DNA of 8,694 nt from Pseudomonadota bacterium. Lineage in GTDB: Bacteria; Pseudomonadota; Gammaproteobacteria; Burkholderiales; Nitrosomonadaceae. Positions 1 to 7,789 of this stretch are shown here, piece after piece. Below the pieces are notes generated by a model, which saw only the letters and a program-made list of their open reading frames with translations, was not told the DNA's origin and ran no database searches. The stretch is from positions 1-8,694 of the forward strand of contig JAFEEV010000221.1 of assembly GCA_018240935.1 (NCBI GenBank), written 5' to 3'. Both the position numbers and the translations under genes were made by a program. Positions within the stretch are counted from its first letter, which is position 1. Each line of letters starts with the position of its first letter.

Positions 1-2948
1 CATTGCGGCCAGAACGCTTTGATATCGTTATTTAGGAAACGACTGGATTCGGTGATCACAGTATCGAGTGCTTGCGCCGGTTCATCCGTTTGGGTCGCAG
101 GGGCGATGCCGCCTTCCATCGGACCGCAGAAATAAGCGATATTCCTGATATTGCTGGTGGCAGGCCAGATTTCGCGCGGTATGAGATGCGTCATGTCGGC
201 CCATGTATTCATCGGTTCGACGAAAGCATCCATCACCGGGCTTGCTTTTTTCCAGCCGAGTTCCTGCAAGTCTTTGTTGAGCCAGATTTGAAACGCCATC
301 GTACGGACCGTGCCGACCTTATCGGCCGCGGCTTTCCAGTTGCTATCCGCATCAATCAATTCGGAGCAATGATAGGGGATGGTGGCCAGCGATGCGCCGT
401 ACAGCACGTCGTCAAAATCCTTGCCCGCTTGCAGCGTGATTTCTTCTACGTCTTGCCACGGGGTATAGAAAGATTCGAGGTTGATGTTGCCGTTTCTCAG
501 CGCTTCGCCTTCGACGAGCTGATCGAAATTGGGCGTGCTGGGCCAGCATGGCAAATCGCGAACGGTGACGTACGGGTCGTAGGCTTTGCCGTCTTTAACC
601 GTTGCTTGTCTGCCGATGGCAATGGTTTCGATACTTTTTTCCCCGTTAGCCGATACTTTGACGCCGAGATTTTTAACCCTGTGGAAGAACTTGAATTCCA
701 CACCTCTTTGCGCCAGCACCTGATGCAACGGCGTGAAAATGGTATCGCCCATGCCAGCCTGCATTTTCCAGAAGATCGCCCCCTTGTAGGTAAAGCAAAT
801 CCGGAAGATGCAGCGGATGGCGGTGCCTGCGGCGAAGTTCGGTTTGGCAACCTCGCCGTTTTCATAGGCAAAGACCAGATCGTACAGTCCCTGCATCAGT
901 GGCGAGTAGGCGGTGATTTCCGCTGCGCCGTGGCGCAAGAGCCATTCGCGCAGATCTTCGCTGTCGAGTTTATTCAGTTTTTCTTCATGGTGCAGCACGC
1001 CATCCCGGAGCAGGCCGATCACGCCGGTGAAGCCGGTGTCGAGCAGGATGAAAAGACGTCTTAACTCCAGATCGGAATCGGCCATTCCTTTCAAGATCGG
1101 GAACAGCAATGTCTTCAACTGGATGAGCAGATCCAGGAAGGCGTTGTATTGCTCTTCGGTATGCGCGCTGACATCGTGGCCCATGGCATGCAGGTGCAAG
1201 GTGATGCTTTTAAAGTGCGATTCGATCAGCGGCCGGGCAATTCCCAACGCGAGGTGCGCGAGTTCCAGCGCCATGTTGGGGAAAGGTCCATTCTTCACCG
1301 CATGGCGCGCGGTTCTTAAAACCAGATGGGCGATTTCCAGCACTGCGGCGGGGGAAGGCGCTCCCCTCATGGCAAAACGGGCGGTTTCCAACGCCAGACG
1401 GATATTTCCCGGTACCGCCTGATCGATGGTTTGGATGAAATTTTGCATGAACTCGTCGAAGACGCTTGCACTCTTTTCCGGGGCGGCTTTTGCTTTGGCG
1501 CACGGACTGTGCTCGGAATCGAGCAGGGTGCTTTCGATCCATTCGGTTGTGGAAACGATGTAATCCCATAAGCTTGGCAGCGGATCCCCTTGGCCGGGAG
1601 TGTCGCAATTTTCGGGAAAGTTGAATTCCCACGGGTGCCATTGATCTTGGAATTGCTGCGCCAACACAATGTAGCTGTGTTTTTTGAAGGCATCTGTCCA
1701 GGCCGCAAGGGGCGTTCCCGGGGCTCGGCCGAGTTCGCGGTAAGCGTGCTGGATGGCCTTGAAAGCATTATTGTAAAAACCGAGCCAGATATGCAGACCG
1801 TGTTCTTCGATCGCACCTTCGTCCCCGCTTCGTCCGCTTGCACCCTTGCCGCCGAGGCGCCAGCCCATCTGGTAGACCGTGATACTGTCGTAAATGTCCT
1901 TCCAATCGGGGTTGCTGGTGATTTCAAACGCGGCGGTCATGGCGCCGACCCCGCCGCCGACGATGGCGAGTTTCCTCGGTTTCAGGTTACGTTTCGCTTT
2001 TGTTTCCGTGGTTGTGCCCGTGCCGATTTCAAAATTGAAATTGATATGGAAGCTGACATTGGCGGTGATCCGGTTGTTTGCTCCGGGTTTGAGTCCTAAT
2101 TCGGCAATGATGGGGTGGCTGTCGCAGGGGAAAATTTTTATTTCATAGAGATGATCGTAGATCTCGATATTTTTAAAATTCTGCGCCGCCGGTTTTGTTG
2201 CAACGATGGATTGATAACAGGCCTGGGCCGGTTGAGTGACGTCCCGGAATTGCTTCAGGAACAGCATTGGCATTTTCTTATGGCGGAAATCCTGCCATTC
2301 GTTGACGATCAGATCAAAAAATTGTATTCCTTCTTCCTGATGCAGGATGTGGAAGAGCTCGGCGATCAACTCATCGAAATCATGTACCGCTTTGCCATAC
2401 TTAACTTTTTGCGAAGTTTTTTGCACTTCGACGAGGCGCTTGACAACGCCTTCGGTATTTGGGGAAAAGACCGGCAATACCAGGGTGTCGACAGCAAATT
2501 GATCGGGATTGCGCGGCGAGGAAGGCAGCACGATAGTGCCGATGCCTTTGGGGAAACCGTACAGCTCTCTCCCCATCGCCATCGCGTACGGGTTATCCAC
2601 CCATAGATAGGGCATATGCCAGTACAGGTCATCTTTGTCCCGATCGATGACGAGCACCCAGAATCCAATCTCCCGCTCCTTGAACCATCCCCAGTTGCTG
2701 TAGGGGGCGGTGCTGGAATACATTTTAGGGATATCGATGCAGGCAACCAGCACGAATCCGCCCGCGGGAACAAAGCGGCGGTTCTCCTCATAACGGCCGA
2801 GCGGGCTATTCAGGTATTTATCGCACAGCGCTGTCAGGCTATCGATGTCGGCGTCGAGAATGAAACCGTAGAAGTCAACCGGGTCCGTTTTGAACGGCGG
2901 GATAAATACCAGTTCTCCGCCGCGGTCTCTGTATTTTGCTGTGCTCAT
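1..2948 (-). CDS. Acetoacetate decarboxylase-like domain fused to FAD-dependent amine-oxidase-like oxidoreductase (3' end outside window)
   Basis: Reading leftward from the ATG at 2948, the frame stays open for 982 codons and leaves the window without a stop. Residues 1 to about 260 resemble the acetoacetate decarboxylase superfamily: the stretch GRELYGFPKG (126-135) matches the family's GREL...YPKK segment, and K134 sits where the Schiff-base lysine lies. Residues 325 to the end form a flavoenzyme. They contain a dinucleotide-binding GGGVGAMTAAFE (331-342), then VYQMGWRLGGKGASGR (358-373), EEHGLHIWLGF (381-391), a helix-rich insert (about 495-690), and KMQAGMGDTIFTPL (728-741) typical of amine-oxidase/desaturase-like proteins. 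No signal peptide is seen, so it is probably cytosolic or membrane-peripheral. The start is fixed by a good Shine-Dalgarno. It follows the cyclase gene by 19 bases, which suggests one operon. A C-terminal FAD-binding segment presumably lies beyond base 1. The family calls are firm. The reaction is unknown, and true acetoacetate decarboxylase activity is doubtful because flanking active-site residues differ. Confidence 0.88.
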   Translation of the reverse strand, partial: MSTAKYRDRGGELVFIPPFKTDPVDFYGFILDADIDSLTALCDKYLNSPLGRYEENRRFVPAGGFVLVACIDIPKMYSSTAPYSNWGWFKEREIGFWVLVIDRDKDDLYWHMPYLWVDNPYAMAMGRELYGFPKGIGTIVLPSSPRNPDQFAVDTLVLPVFSPNTEGVVKRLVEVQKTSQKVKYGKAVHDFDELIAELFHILHQEEGIQFFDLIVNEWQDFRHKKMPMLFLKQFRDVTQPAQACYQSIVATKPAAQNFKNIEIYDHLYEIKIFPCDSHPIIAELGLKPGANNRITANVSFHINFNFEIGTGTTTETKAKRNLKPRKLAIVGGGVGAMTAAFEITSNPDWKDIYDSITVYQMGWRLGGKGASGRSGDEGAIEEHGLHIWLGFYNNAFKAIQHAYRELGRAPGTPLAAWTDAFKKHSYIVLAQQFQDQWHPWEFNFPENCDTPGQGDPLPSLWDYIVSTTEWIESTLLDSEHSPCAKAKAAPEKSASVFDEFMQNFIQTIDQAVPGNIRLALETARFAMRGAPSPAAVLEIAHLVLRTARHAVKNGPFPNMALELAHLALGIARPLIESHFKSITLHLHAMGHDVSAHTEEQYNAFLDLLIQLKTLLFPILKGMADSDLELRRLFILLDTGFTGVIGLLRDGVLHHEEKLNKLDSEDLREWLLRHGAAEITAYSPLMQGLYDLVFAYENGEVAKPNFAAGTAIRCIFRICFTYKGAIFWKMQAGMGDTIFTPLHQVLAQRGVEFKFFHRVKNLGVKVSANGEKSIETIAIGRQATVKDGKAYDPYVTVRDLPCWPSTPNFDQLVEGEALRNGNINLESFYTPWQDVEEITLQAGKDFDDVLYGASLATIPYHCSELIDADSNWKAAADKVGTVRTMAFQIWLNKDLQELGWKKASPVMDAFVEPMNTWADMTHLIPREIWPATSNIRNIAYFCGPMEGGIAPATQTDEPAQALDTVITESSRFLNNDIKAFWPQ
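1248..1391 (-). repeat. 24-residue tandem protein repeat inside the flavoenzyme insert
   Basis: Residues 520-543 and 544-567 of the decarboxylase/oxidoreductase fusion are two adjacent 24-residue units, with a partial third copy from about 568. By hand alignment 12 of 24 positions are identical, with the pattern L-x-T-A-R-x-A, then P-x-P, then L-E-x-A-H-L. Most other positions are conservative. Each unit looks like two short amphipathic helices joined by a Pro-x-Pro turn. The DNA has diverged far more than the protein, so the duplication is old. It lies in the helical insert between the Rossmann start and the later flavin-binding parts, where related enzymes have a substrate or membrane-contact domain; that role is inference. 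Confidence 0.7.
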
Positions 2949-2956
2949 CAGTTTCA

Positions 2957-2962
2957 CTCCCC
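2957..2962 (-). promoter_or_regulatory. Ribosome binding site of the decarboxylase/oxidoreductase fusion
   Basis: On the minus strand GGGGAG lies 8 bases before the ATG at 2948, in the short gap after the cyclase stop codon (2970-2968). This decides the start of the large fusion gene and shows it is translated on its own signal, although it probably shares the cyclase message. No terminator or promoter-like sequence fits in the 19-base gap. Confidence 0.75.
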
Positions 2963-2967
2963 GTTGG

Positions 2968-5900
2968 TTAATGGATGGACGAATTCTCTACGAGTGCTTT
3001 CGCTTCTTTTACGATCTGCCTGTTGGAACCTTCGCGGAATGCAGCCAGCGCGGACTTCAGGACGTGCGCGGCTTCCGGTTCGCGATCCGTGTTTTTGAGC
3101 AATCGATAAAGCGCCGTGGCAGCCTGAAGTTTTCTCGGCGGGGAGCGGAATTTATCGGATAGCTGAATACCGTGGCGCAACGAGGCTTCCGCTGCGGCCC
3201 GGTTACCGTTTTTTTGGTGCAGTTCGCTCTGAATCCGGTGCAGATCCAGTTCCGATGCGATTTCGCGGCGTTCTTGCGCCACTGCAATTGCATTATTGAC
3301 GATGCCAAGCGCTTTTTCAGCTTGCTCCCGCGAACCGAGTCCGAGCGCTTCCGCGTAGAGTCCCATGAACATCGGGCGAACGATCGTTGAACCGATTGCA
3401 TCCCAGTTAGCCAGACCTTCCTCAATCAGAGGCAATCCGCGTTCAGCGTCCCCCAGCATGCAGATGGCCCAACCTTGCACAATGACGGCGGCGTTGATCC
3501 AGAACGGGTAAGCCTGCTCGGTGCAGTACGCGATGGTGCGTTCCGACCATTCTTTCGCTTCCTGAAATTCCCGTCCGAACATGCGCACCATGAAAGTAAA
3601 AGCCAGCGACCAGCCGATGCTGAACGGATGGCGGAGTGAGTTGGCAAGCTGAATGGCCACTGCATTTTCGGCATACGCTTGATCGAGATTTCCCCGGTAC
3701 CATTGTGCGGCTGATTGATAGCAATGCGCGGCGACGCACGGATCCTGCCCATAGATGTAGGCGTGCGTATGATGCCGGGCAGGATCGTAACACTCAATTG
3801 CCTTGGTCAGTTCCTGCTGCGCGCTATCGAAATCGGCTAACCAGAATAATGTATCGCCGAGTATCCAATGCCCTTCGACGAGCATTTCCGCGTCACTGGT
3901 TTCCTGTCCGGTTTGCCGCATCTCGAGCGCCAGTGCGTGTGCCGTTGCCAGATTTCCGCGCACCAGCGCGTATACCCATCGTCCCCAAAGCGCCACTTTG
4001 ACATGCGGCTTATTCCCCGGCAGTTGCGGAAGCTCGCTCAACTTCTGATAAGTATCGCCGACTTCCGCGTCGCCGAATCCCCGTGTGGCGATAATGGCCG
4101 GACCCAGTGTCGAGTAGAGTTGCATTTCGTACGAGATGCGCAGCGCGTTTTCGCGGACGGACGCAACCAGCTCGAGGCCTTGTTTCAGGTGTGCGATGGA
4201 TTCCAGATTGGCGGAATGCTGCAATGCGCGCAAGCCGGCGGCAAGCCAGAATGAGATGGCTTTCTCGTTTTCGGCTGCTTTCGTATAGTGCTGCGCGATC
4301 AGTTCGGGTTGTGTTTCGGTCAGTTCCGGTGAAGTTGCTTCGATCGATTCCGCAATCAGTTTGTGGTAGCTTTTTCTGGCGCTCTTCAGCAGCGAGGAAT
4401 AGGCGGTGTCCTGAATCAGCGCGTGCTTGAATGAATACAGCGTATCGGCCGGCGATCCATGCGCAAACAGGATGCCCGCTTCCACCAGCGTATTGAGACA
4501 GCGCGGCAGATTTTCGCGATGTTCGCCGGGGATGGAAGCCAAAACGCTATACGAAAACTCCCTGCCGATGACGGCAGCCAGTTGCGCCACTTGCTTGGCC
4601 TGCGGGAAGCGGTCAAGCCGGGCCGTGAGCGAATCCTGAATCGATGCCGGGATTCCCAGCGAATGGAAGGCTGCGGACAGTTCGTACTTGTCCCCTTTGT
4701 CAACGAGCATGCCGGATTCAATGACCGATTTCGTCAACTCTTCAAGGAATAAGGGGATTCCATCGGTTTTTTCGATGATGCGTTTTACCGCTTCACTGGG
4801 AAGCGCCTTGGTTTTCGAGATGCGGCCGATGATTTCGCTGGCGTTGGTTTCGGAAAGCCCCGATAACTCAATGGCGCACAGGTTGCCGCGCGGCTGCCAC
4901 GCCGGTTTGAAATGCGGCCGGTAAATAAGCACGATAAGTATTCTATGCTGGCCGCAAGTTTCTATCAGTTGATCGATGAGTTCCAGGGACGAGGGGTCAA
5001 TCCAGTGGAGATCTTCGAGAATAAAAAGAACAGATTTCTGATCGGCTTGCTGAAGGAAAATAGAATTCAATAATTCGATGATTTTTTGCTTTTGCCTCTG
5101 TGGTGTCAGGGCGGGCTGAACATATTCCGTACCGAGCGGAATGGAAAGGAGTGACGCAATGAGCGGCACGGAATCCGCCAAAGGCATTTGGTACTGCTTC
5201 AGAAATCTTTCTATTTTTGCAAGCTTTTCATCCAACGTATCGTTTTTCTCGAACTGAAAAACGCTGTGCTCGAGAAAATCGATGATGGGATAGAACGAAC
5301 TGGTCTGGTGGTAGGGTGAGCTTCTCAGTTCGATCGGCTGGAATCCGGGATCCTGATCGGCATATTCTTTGAGCGAATGAACGAGCCGCGATTTGCCGAT
5401 TCCCGCATCGCCCGACAACAGCACAATTTGTCCTTTACCGGTTTGCGCCTCTTGCCATTTTTCCCGCAGCAGGGCGATCTCCGCCTCGCGGCCAACGAAC
5501 GGTATCAGTTGATTGTTATTGACATCCAGCCGGCTGAAGACATTGCATGCATGGTTAACGCGGTAAATCGCGACCGCCTGCGAAATGCCTTTGAAGCTAT
5601 GCATGCCCAAATCGCTGCTGTCGAAATACCCGCGGATGAGTTTGTGCGTATCCGCGCTGATATGCACGGTATTGGGCTCGGCGGTAGCCTGGATTCTCGC
5701 GGCGAGGTTGGGTGTTTGTCCGAAAATTACCCGGGATTCGAGCGCGTCGGATTGGTCGATATCGCCGACCACGGCCAGGCCGGTGTGGATGCCGACCCGC
5801 ACTTTCAACGCCACGCCAAATTCTTTTTCTATCAGCTTGCTGAGCGCTTTGATCGATTTGATAATATCGAGTCCCGCCTGCACCGCGCGGTAAGCGTCAT

Positions 5901-6213
5901 CTTCATGCGCGTTGGGGTAACCGAAAAATACCAGGATGCCATCGCCGAGAAAGTTCGCCAGATAGCCTTCGTAGCGGAAGATGGCGCCGGTGCAGGCATT
6001 CTGGTAATTGCGGATGACTTCCCGCAGATCTTCCGGGTCGAGCTGTTCGGAAAGGAAAGTTGAACCCACGATATCGGAGAAAAGCACCGTCAACTGCCGG
6101 CGTTCGGCCAGCGTTTTTTCCAGTGATTCTTTTATTTGCATCAACAGCGATCCGCAATTACTGCAAAATCGCGCACTGTCGGGATTTACAAAGCTACACT
6201 TTCTGCACTTCAT
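2968..6213 (-). CDS. Zinc-ribbon class III nucleotide cyclase with AAA/STAND ATPase and TPR-like C-terminus
   Basis: A complete 1081-residue signalling protein, a usual length for this family. A zinc ribbon (C3-x2-C6, C17-x2-C20) opens it. A class III cyclase domain follows (about 38-220), with metal-binding D47 (LFSDIVGST) and D91 (FLGDG) and the transition-state pair N169/R173 (PNLAAR). The substrate-selecting positions are N87 and V162 instead of the usual Lys and Asp/Thr, so ATP or GTP specificity cannot be assigned. Next comes an ATPase (about 237-600) with Walker A GDAGIGKS (268-275) and Walker B LFILEDLHWID (396-406), of the STAND/MalT-like type that switches on ligand binding. Residues about 640-1060 are helical TPR-like repeats, probably the sensor or partner-binding part. 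The ATG at 6213 is chosen because an in-frame TGA lies at 6237-6235 with no other usual start between. Its Shine-Dalgarno is weak. It lies 19 bases upstream of the fusion enzyme gene, suggesting that it regulates or responds to that enzyme. The domain calls are firm. Cyclase activity and the signal are not known. Confidence 0.93.
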   Translation of the reverse strand: MKCRKCSFVNPDSARFCSNCGSLLMQIKESLEKTLAERRQLTVLFSDIVGSTFLSEQLDPEDLREVIRNYQNACTGAIFRYEGYLANFLGDGILVFFGYPNAHEDDAYRAVQAGLDIIKSIKALSKLIEKEFGVALKVRVGIHTGLAVVGDIDQSDALESRVIFGQTPNLAARIQATAEPNTVHISADTHKLIRGYFDSSDLGMHSFKGISQAVAIYRVNHACNVFSRLDVNNNQLIPFVGREAEIALLREKWQEAQTGKGQIVLLSGDAGIGKSRLVHSLKEYADQDPGFQPIELRSSPYHQTSSFYPIIDFLEHSVFQFEKNDTLDEKLAKIERFLKQYQMPLADSVPLIASLLSIPLGTEYVQPALTPQRQKQKIIELLNSIFLQQADQKSVLFILEDLHWIDPSSLELIDQLIETCGQHRILIVLIYRPHFKPAWQPRGNLCAIELSGLSETNASEIIGRISKTKALPSEAVKRIIEKTDGIPLFLEELTKSVIESGMLVDKGDKYELSAAFHSLGIPASIQDSLTARLDRFPQAKQVAQLAAVIGREFSYSVLASIPGEHRENLPRCLNTLVEAGILFAHGSPADTLYSFKHALIQDTAYSSLLKSARKSYHKLIAESIEATSPELTETQPELIAQHYTKAAENEKAISFWLAAGLRALQHSANLESIAHLKQGLELVASVRENALRISYEMQLYSTLGPAIIATRGFGDAEVGDTYQKLSELPQLPGNKPHVKVALWGRWVYALVRGNLATAHALALEMRQTGQETSDAEMLVEGHWILGDTLFWLADFDSAQQELTKAIECYDPARHHTHAYIYGQDPCVAAHCYQSAAQWYRGNLDQAYAENAVAIQLANSLRHPFSIGWSLAFTFMVRMFGREFQEAKEWSERTIAYCTEQAYPFWINAAVIVQGWAICMLGDAERGLPLIEEGLANWDAIGSTIVRPMFMGLYAEALGLGSREQAEKALGIVNNAIAVAQERREIASELDLHRIQSELHQKNGNRAAAEASLRHGIQLSDKFRSPPRKLQAATALYRLLKNTDREPEAAHVLKSALAAFREGSNRQIVKEAKALVENSSIH

Positions 6214-6234
6214 GCTAACCGGATATTTTTTAAC

Positions 6235-6267
6235 TCACAAATTGGCCGACAGATCGGATAAACGCAT
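6235..6267 (-). other. Possible 10-codon leader frame ahead of the cyclase gene
   Basis: On the minus strand an ATG at 6267, preceded by AGGT four bases upstream, opens MRLSDLSANL and stops at TGA (6237-6235), 21 bases before the cyclase ATG. It is in the same frame as the cyclase. The cyclase itself has little Shine-Dalgarno, so translation of this leader could help ribosomes reach it. Equally, it may be a former N-terminal extension cut off by the TGA, or chance. Nothing but position and a modest ribosome site supports it. Confidence 0.2.
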
Positions 6268-6530
6268 TTTACCTATGTCCTGGCGTCCGTGAGTATTTGT
6301 TTTATGTGCTCAGCATTTCCTTAATTCTCCCGATCGATGCTGCCGGTCCCGGTTCTTACAGCGCGGATGCCGCAATCCTTCGGAACAGAATGTTTTAAAT
6401 TCCTGCGGTTATGAAATTTCCTTTGTGTATCCATAAGGATAATTTATTGAGCATATCGTTGTTTATAGTAAACTCTGCGTTCACTTGTTAGAATCACCCT
6501 TTTTCAAAAATCAGACTATATTATTAATTT

Positions 6531-6534
6531 AGGA
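6531..6534 (+). promoter_or_regulatory. Ribosome binding site deciding the aminotransferase start
   Basis: AGGA lies 6 bases before the ATG at 6541, the normal spacing. A TTG two codons further upstream (6535) is in frame but touches this site directly, so it cannot be served by it. The ATG at 6541 is therefore the start. Confidence 0.7.
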
Positions 6535-6540
6535 TTGTTC

Positions 6541-7758
6541 ATGAATACCGAAGATTTTCGCCCCGAAAAGAAAGCTACCGTTTTTTATCCGCCGCAACGT
6601 GTTTTGATGGGCCCTGGACCATCCGATACGCATCCGCGCGTGCTGAACGCCATGGCGCGCCCGACCTTGGGTCACCTGGATCCTGTTTTCACGGAAATGA
6701 TGGAAGAGATCAAAGGCTTGATGCGGTATGCGTTTCAAACCAAAAACCGCATGACATTCCCGGTTTCTGGACCGGGATCGGTGGGCATGGAAATGTGTTT
6801 CGTCAATATGATCGAAGCCGGCGATAAAGTGATCGTGTGCCGCAATGGCGTGTTCGGCGGCCGTATGATCGAAAACGTGGAACGCCATGGCGGCGTGGCC
6901 GTGGTGGTCGACGACAAATGGGGCGAACCGGTCGATCCGCAGAAAGTCGAGGATGCGCTGAAGAAAAATCCGGATGCCAAGATTGTTGCGTTTGTTCATG
7001 CGGAAACATCAACCGGTGCCCAATCCGATGCCAAAACACTGTGCGAAATCGCGCGTAAATACAACTGCCTGACGATTGTCGATACCGTGACTTCGCTGGG
7101 AGGCACGCCGATCAAGGTGGATGAATGGGGCATCGATGCGATCTATTCCGGCAGCCAGAAGTGTTTGTCCTGTCCGCCGGGCTTGTCTCCGGTCAGCTTT
7201 TCCGAGCGCGTGACCGAGCTGGTGAAAAATCGCAAAAGCAAGGTGCACAGCTGGTTCATGGACATCAGCCTGTTACTGAATTACTGGGGATCGTCCACCC
7301 GGACCTATCACCATACCGCGCCGACCAACGCACTGTATGGCTTGCATGAATCGCTGTTGATGATATACGAAGAAGGACTGGAGCATTCCTGGGCGCGACA
7401 CCGCTATAACTACGAGGCGCTGAAAGCCGGTTTTGCCACCTTGGGCATGAATTATGTGGTGAAGGAAGAATATCGCTTGCCGCAACTGAACTCGGTGTAT
7501 GTACCGGCCGGTGTCGATGAAAAAGAAGTGCGCCGCCGCTTGCTGGATGACTATAATCTCGAAATCGGCGCGGGACTGGGCGATTTTGCCGGTAAAGTTT
7601 GGCGCTTCGGCTTAATGGGCACATCCTGCCGTATCGAGAATGTGATTTTCTGCCTGAATGCGCTGGAAGCCATTCTGTCCGACATGGGCATGAAAGTGCA
7701 ACGCGGCGCCGCCGCAGCGGCAGCTCATCAGAGCTATGCGGCAAAACCTATGTTCTAA
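6541..7758 (+). CDS. Alanine/serine-glyoxylate aminotransferase, class V PLP enzyme (AGXT type)
   Basis: A complete 405-residue cytosolic enzyme of aminotransferase class V. It should transfer an amino group from alanine or serine to glyoxylate, giving glycine plus pyruvate or hydroxypyruvate. Seen in the sequence: GPGPSDTHPRVL (24-35) at the N-terminus; IVDTVTSLGG (179-188) with D181 for the pyridine nitrogen; SGSQK (203-207) with K207 as the Schiff-base lysine; TYHHTAPTN (255-263), whose Y256/T259 match PLP-contacting residues of human AGXT; and WRFGLMG with R355 as the substrate carboxylate arginine. The region around 255-360 is closer to animal-type AGXT than to methylotroph serine-glyoxylate enzymes, so the preferred amino donor is uncertain. 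The short Ala-rich C-terminal tail is unlikely to matter for catalysis. It stands alone, divergent from the cyclase operon and closed by its own terminator. In an autotroph the likely job is salvage of glycolate-derived glyoxylate; that is inference. Confidence 0.93.
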   Translation: MNTEDFRPEKKATVFYPPQRVLMGPGPSDTHPRVLNAMARPTLGHLDPVFTEMMEEIKGLMRYAFQTKNRMTFPVSGPGSVGMEMCFVNMIEAGDKVIVCRNGVFGGRMIENVERHGGVAVVVDDKWGEPVDPQKVEDALKKNPDAKIVAFVHAETSTGAQSDAKTLCEIARKYNCLTIVDTVTSLGGTPIKVDEWGIDAIYSGSQKCLSCPPGLSPVSFSERVTELVKNRKSKVHSWFMDISLLLNYWGSSTRTYHHTAPTNALYGLHESLLMIYEEGLEHSWARHRYNYEALKAGFATLGMNYVVKEEYRLPQLNSVYVPAGVDEKEVRRRLLDDYNLEIGAGLGDFAGKVWRFGLMGTSCRIENVIFCLNALEAILSDMGMKVQRGAAAAAAHQSYAAKPMF

Positions 7759-7789
7759 GGGTATTGAGCGTAGTTTATTGTTTCTAATG

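Larger units (their letters stand above)
6214..6540. promoter_or_regulatory. Divergent intergenic control region
   Basis: These 327 bases separate the leftward cyclase operon from the rightward aminotransferase, so both promoters should lie here. The right part (about 6400-6540) is AT-rich. A possible sigma-70 pair for the aminotransferase is TTGAGC (6447-6452) and TAAACT (6469-6474) with a 16-base spacer, each matching the consensus at 4 of 6 positions; this is weak evidence. I found no convincing promoter on the minus strand. No tRNA, riboswitch fold, long inverted repeat or conserved operator is recognisable. The only coding signal is a 10-codon frame described separately. Confidence 0.5.

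Noticed and set aside
72..1064. 330-residue plus-strand open frame
   Set aside because: It lies wholly antisense to the 982-codon flavoenzyme frame, matches no family I recognise, and has a Phe/His/Arg-heavy composition typical of an antisense shadow.
1367..1927. 186-residue minus-strand frame and other short frames in 500-2800
   Set aside because: They overlap the fusion gene in other frames and show no recognisable motif; the real frame carries the glycine-rich flavin motif through this stretch.
5377..6063. 228-residue plus-strand open frame
   Set aside because: Antisense to the cyclase and ATPase coding region, whose motifs are unmistakable on the other strand; no ribosome site or domain of its own.
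6330..6385. Short GC-rich palindromes (CCGGTCCCGG, GCGGATGCCGC) in the intergenic region
   Set aside because: Arms are about 4 bases with very small loops and no T tract; not a credible terminator or operator.
6485..6522. TTGTTA and TATATT as a sigma-70 promoter for the aminotransferase
   Set aside because: The spacer is 26 bases, too long, and transcription starting from TATATT would begin at the ribosome site itself.
6535..6540. TTG start two codons upstream of the aminotransferase ATG
   Set aside because: The AGGA ribosome site ends directly at the TTG, leaving no spacing, whereas the ATG at 6541 is 6 bases away from it.
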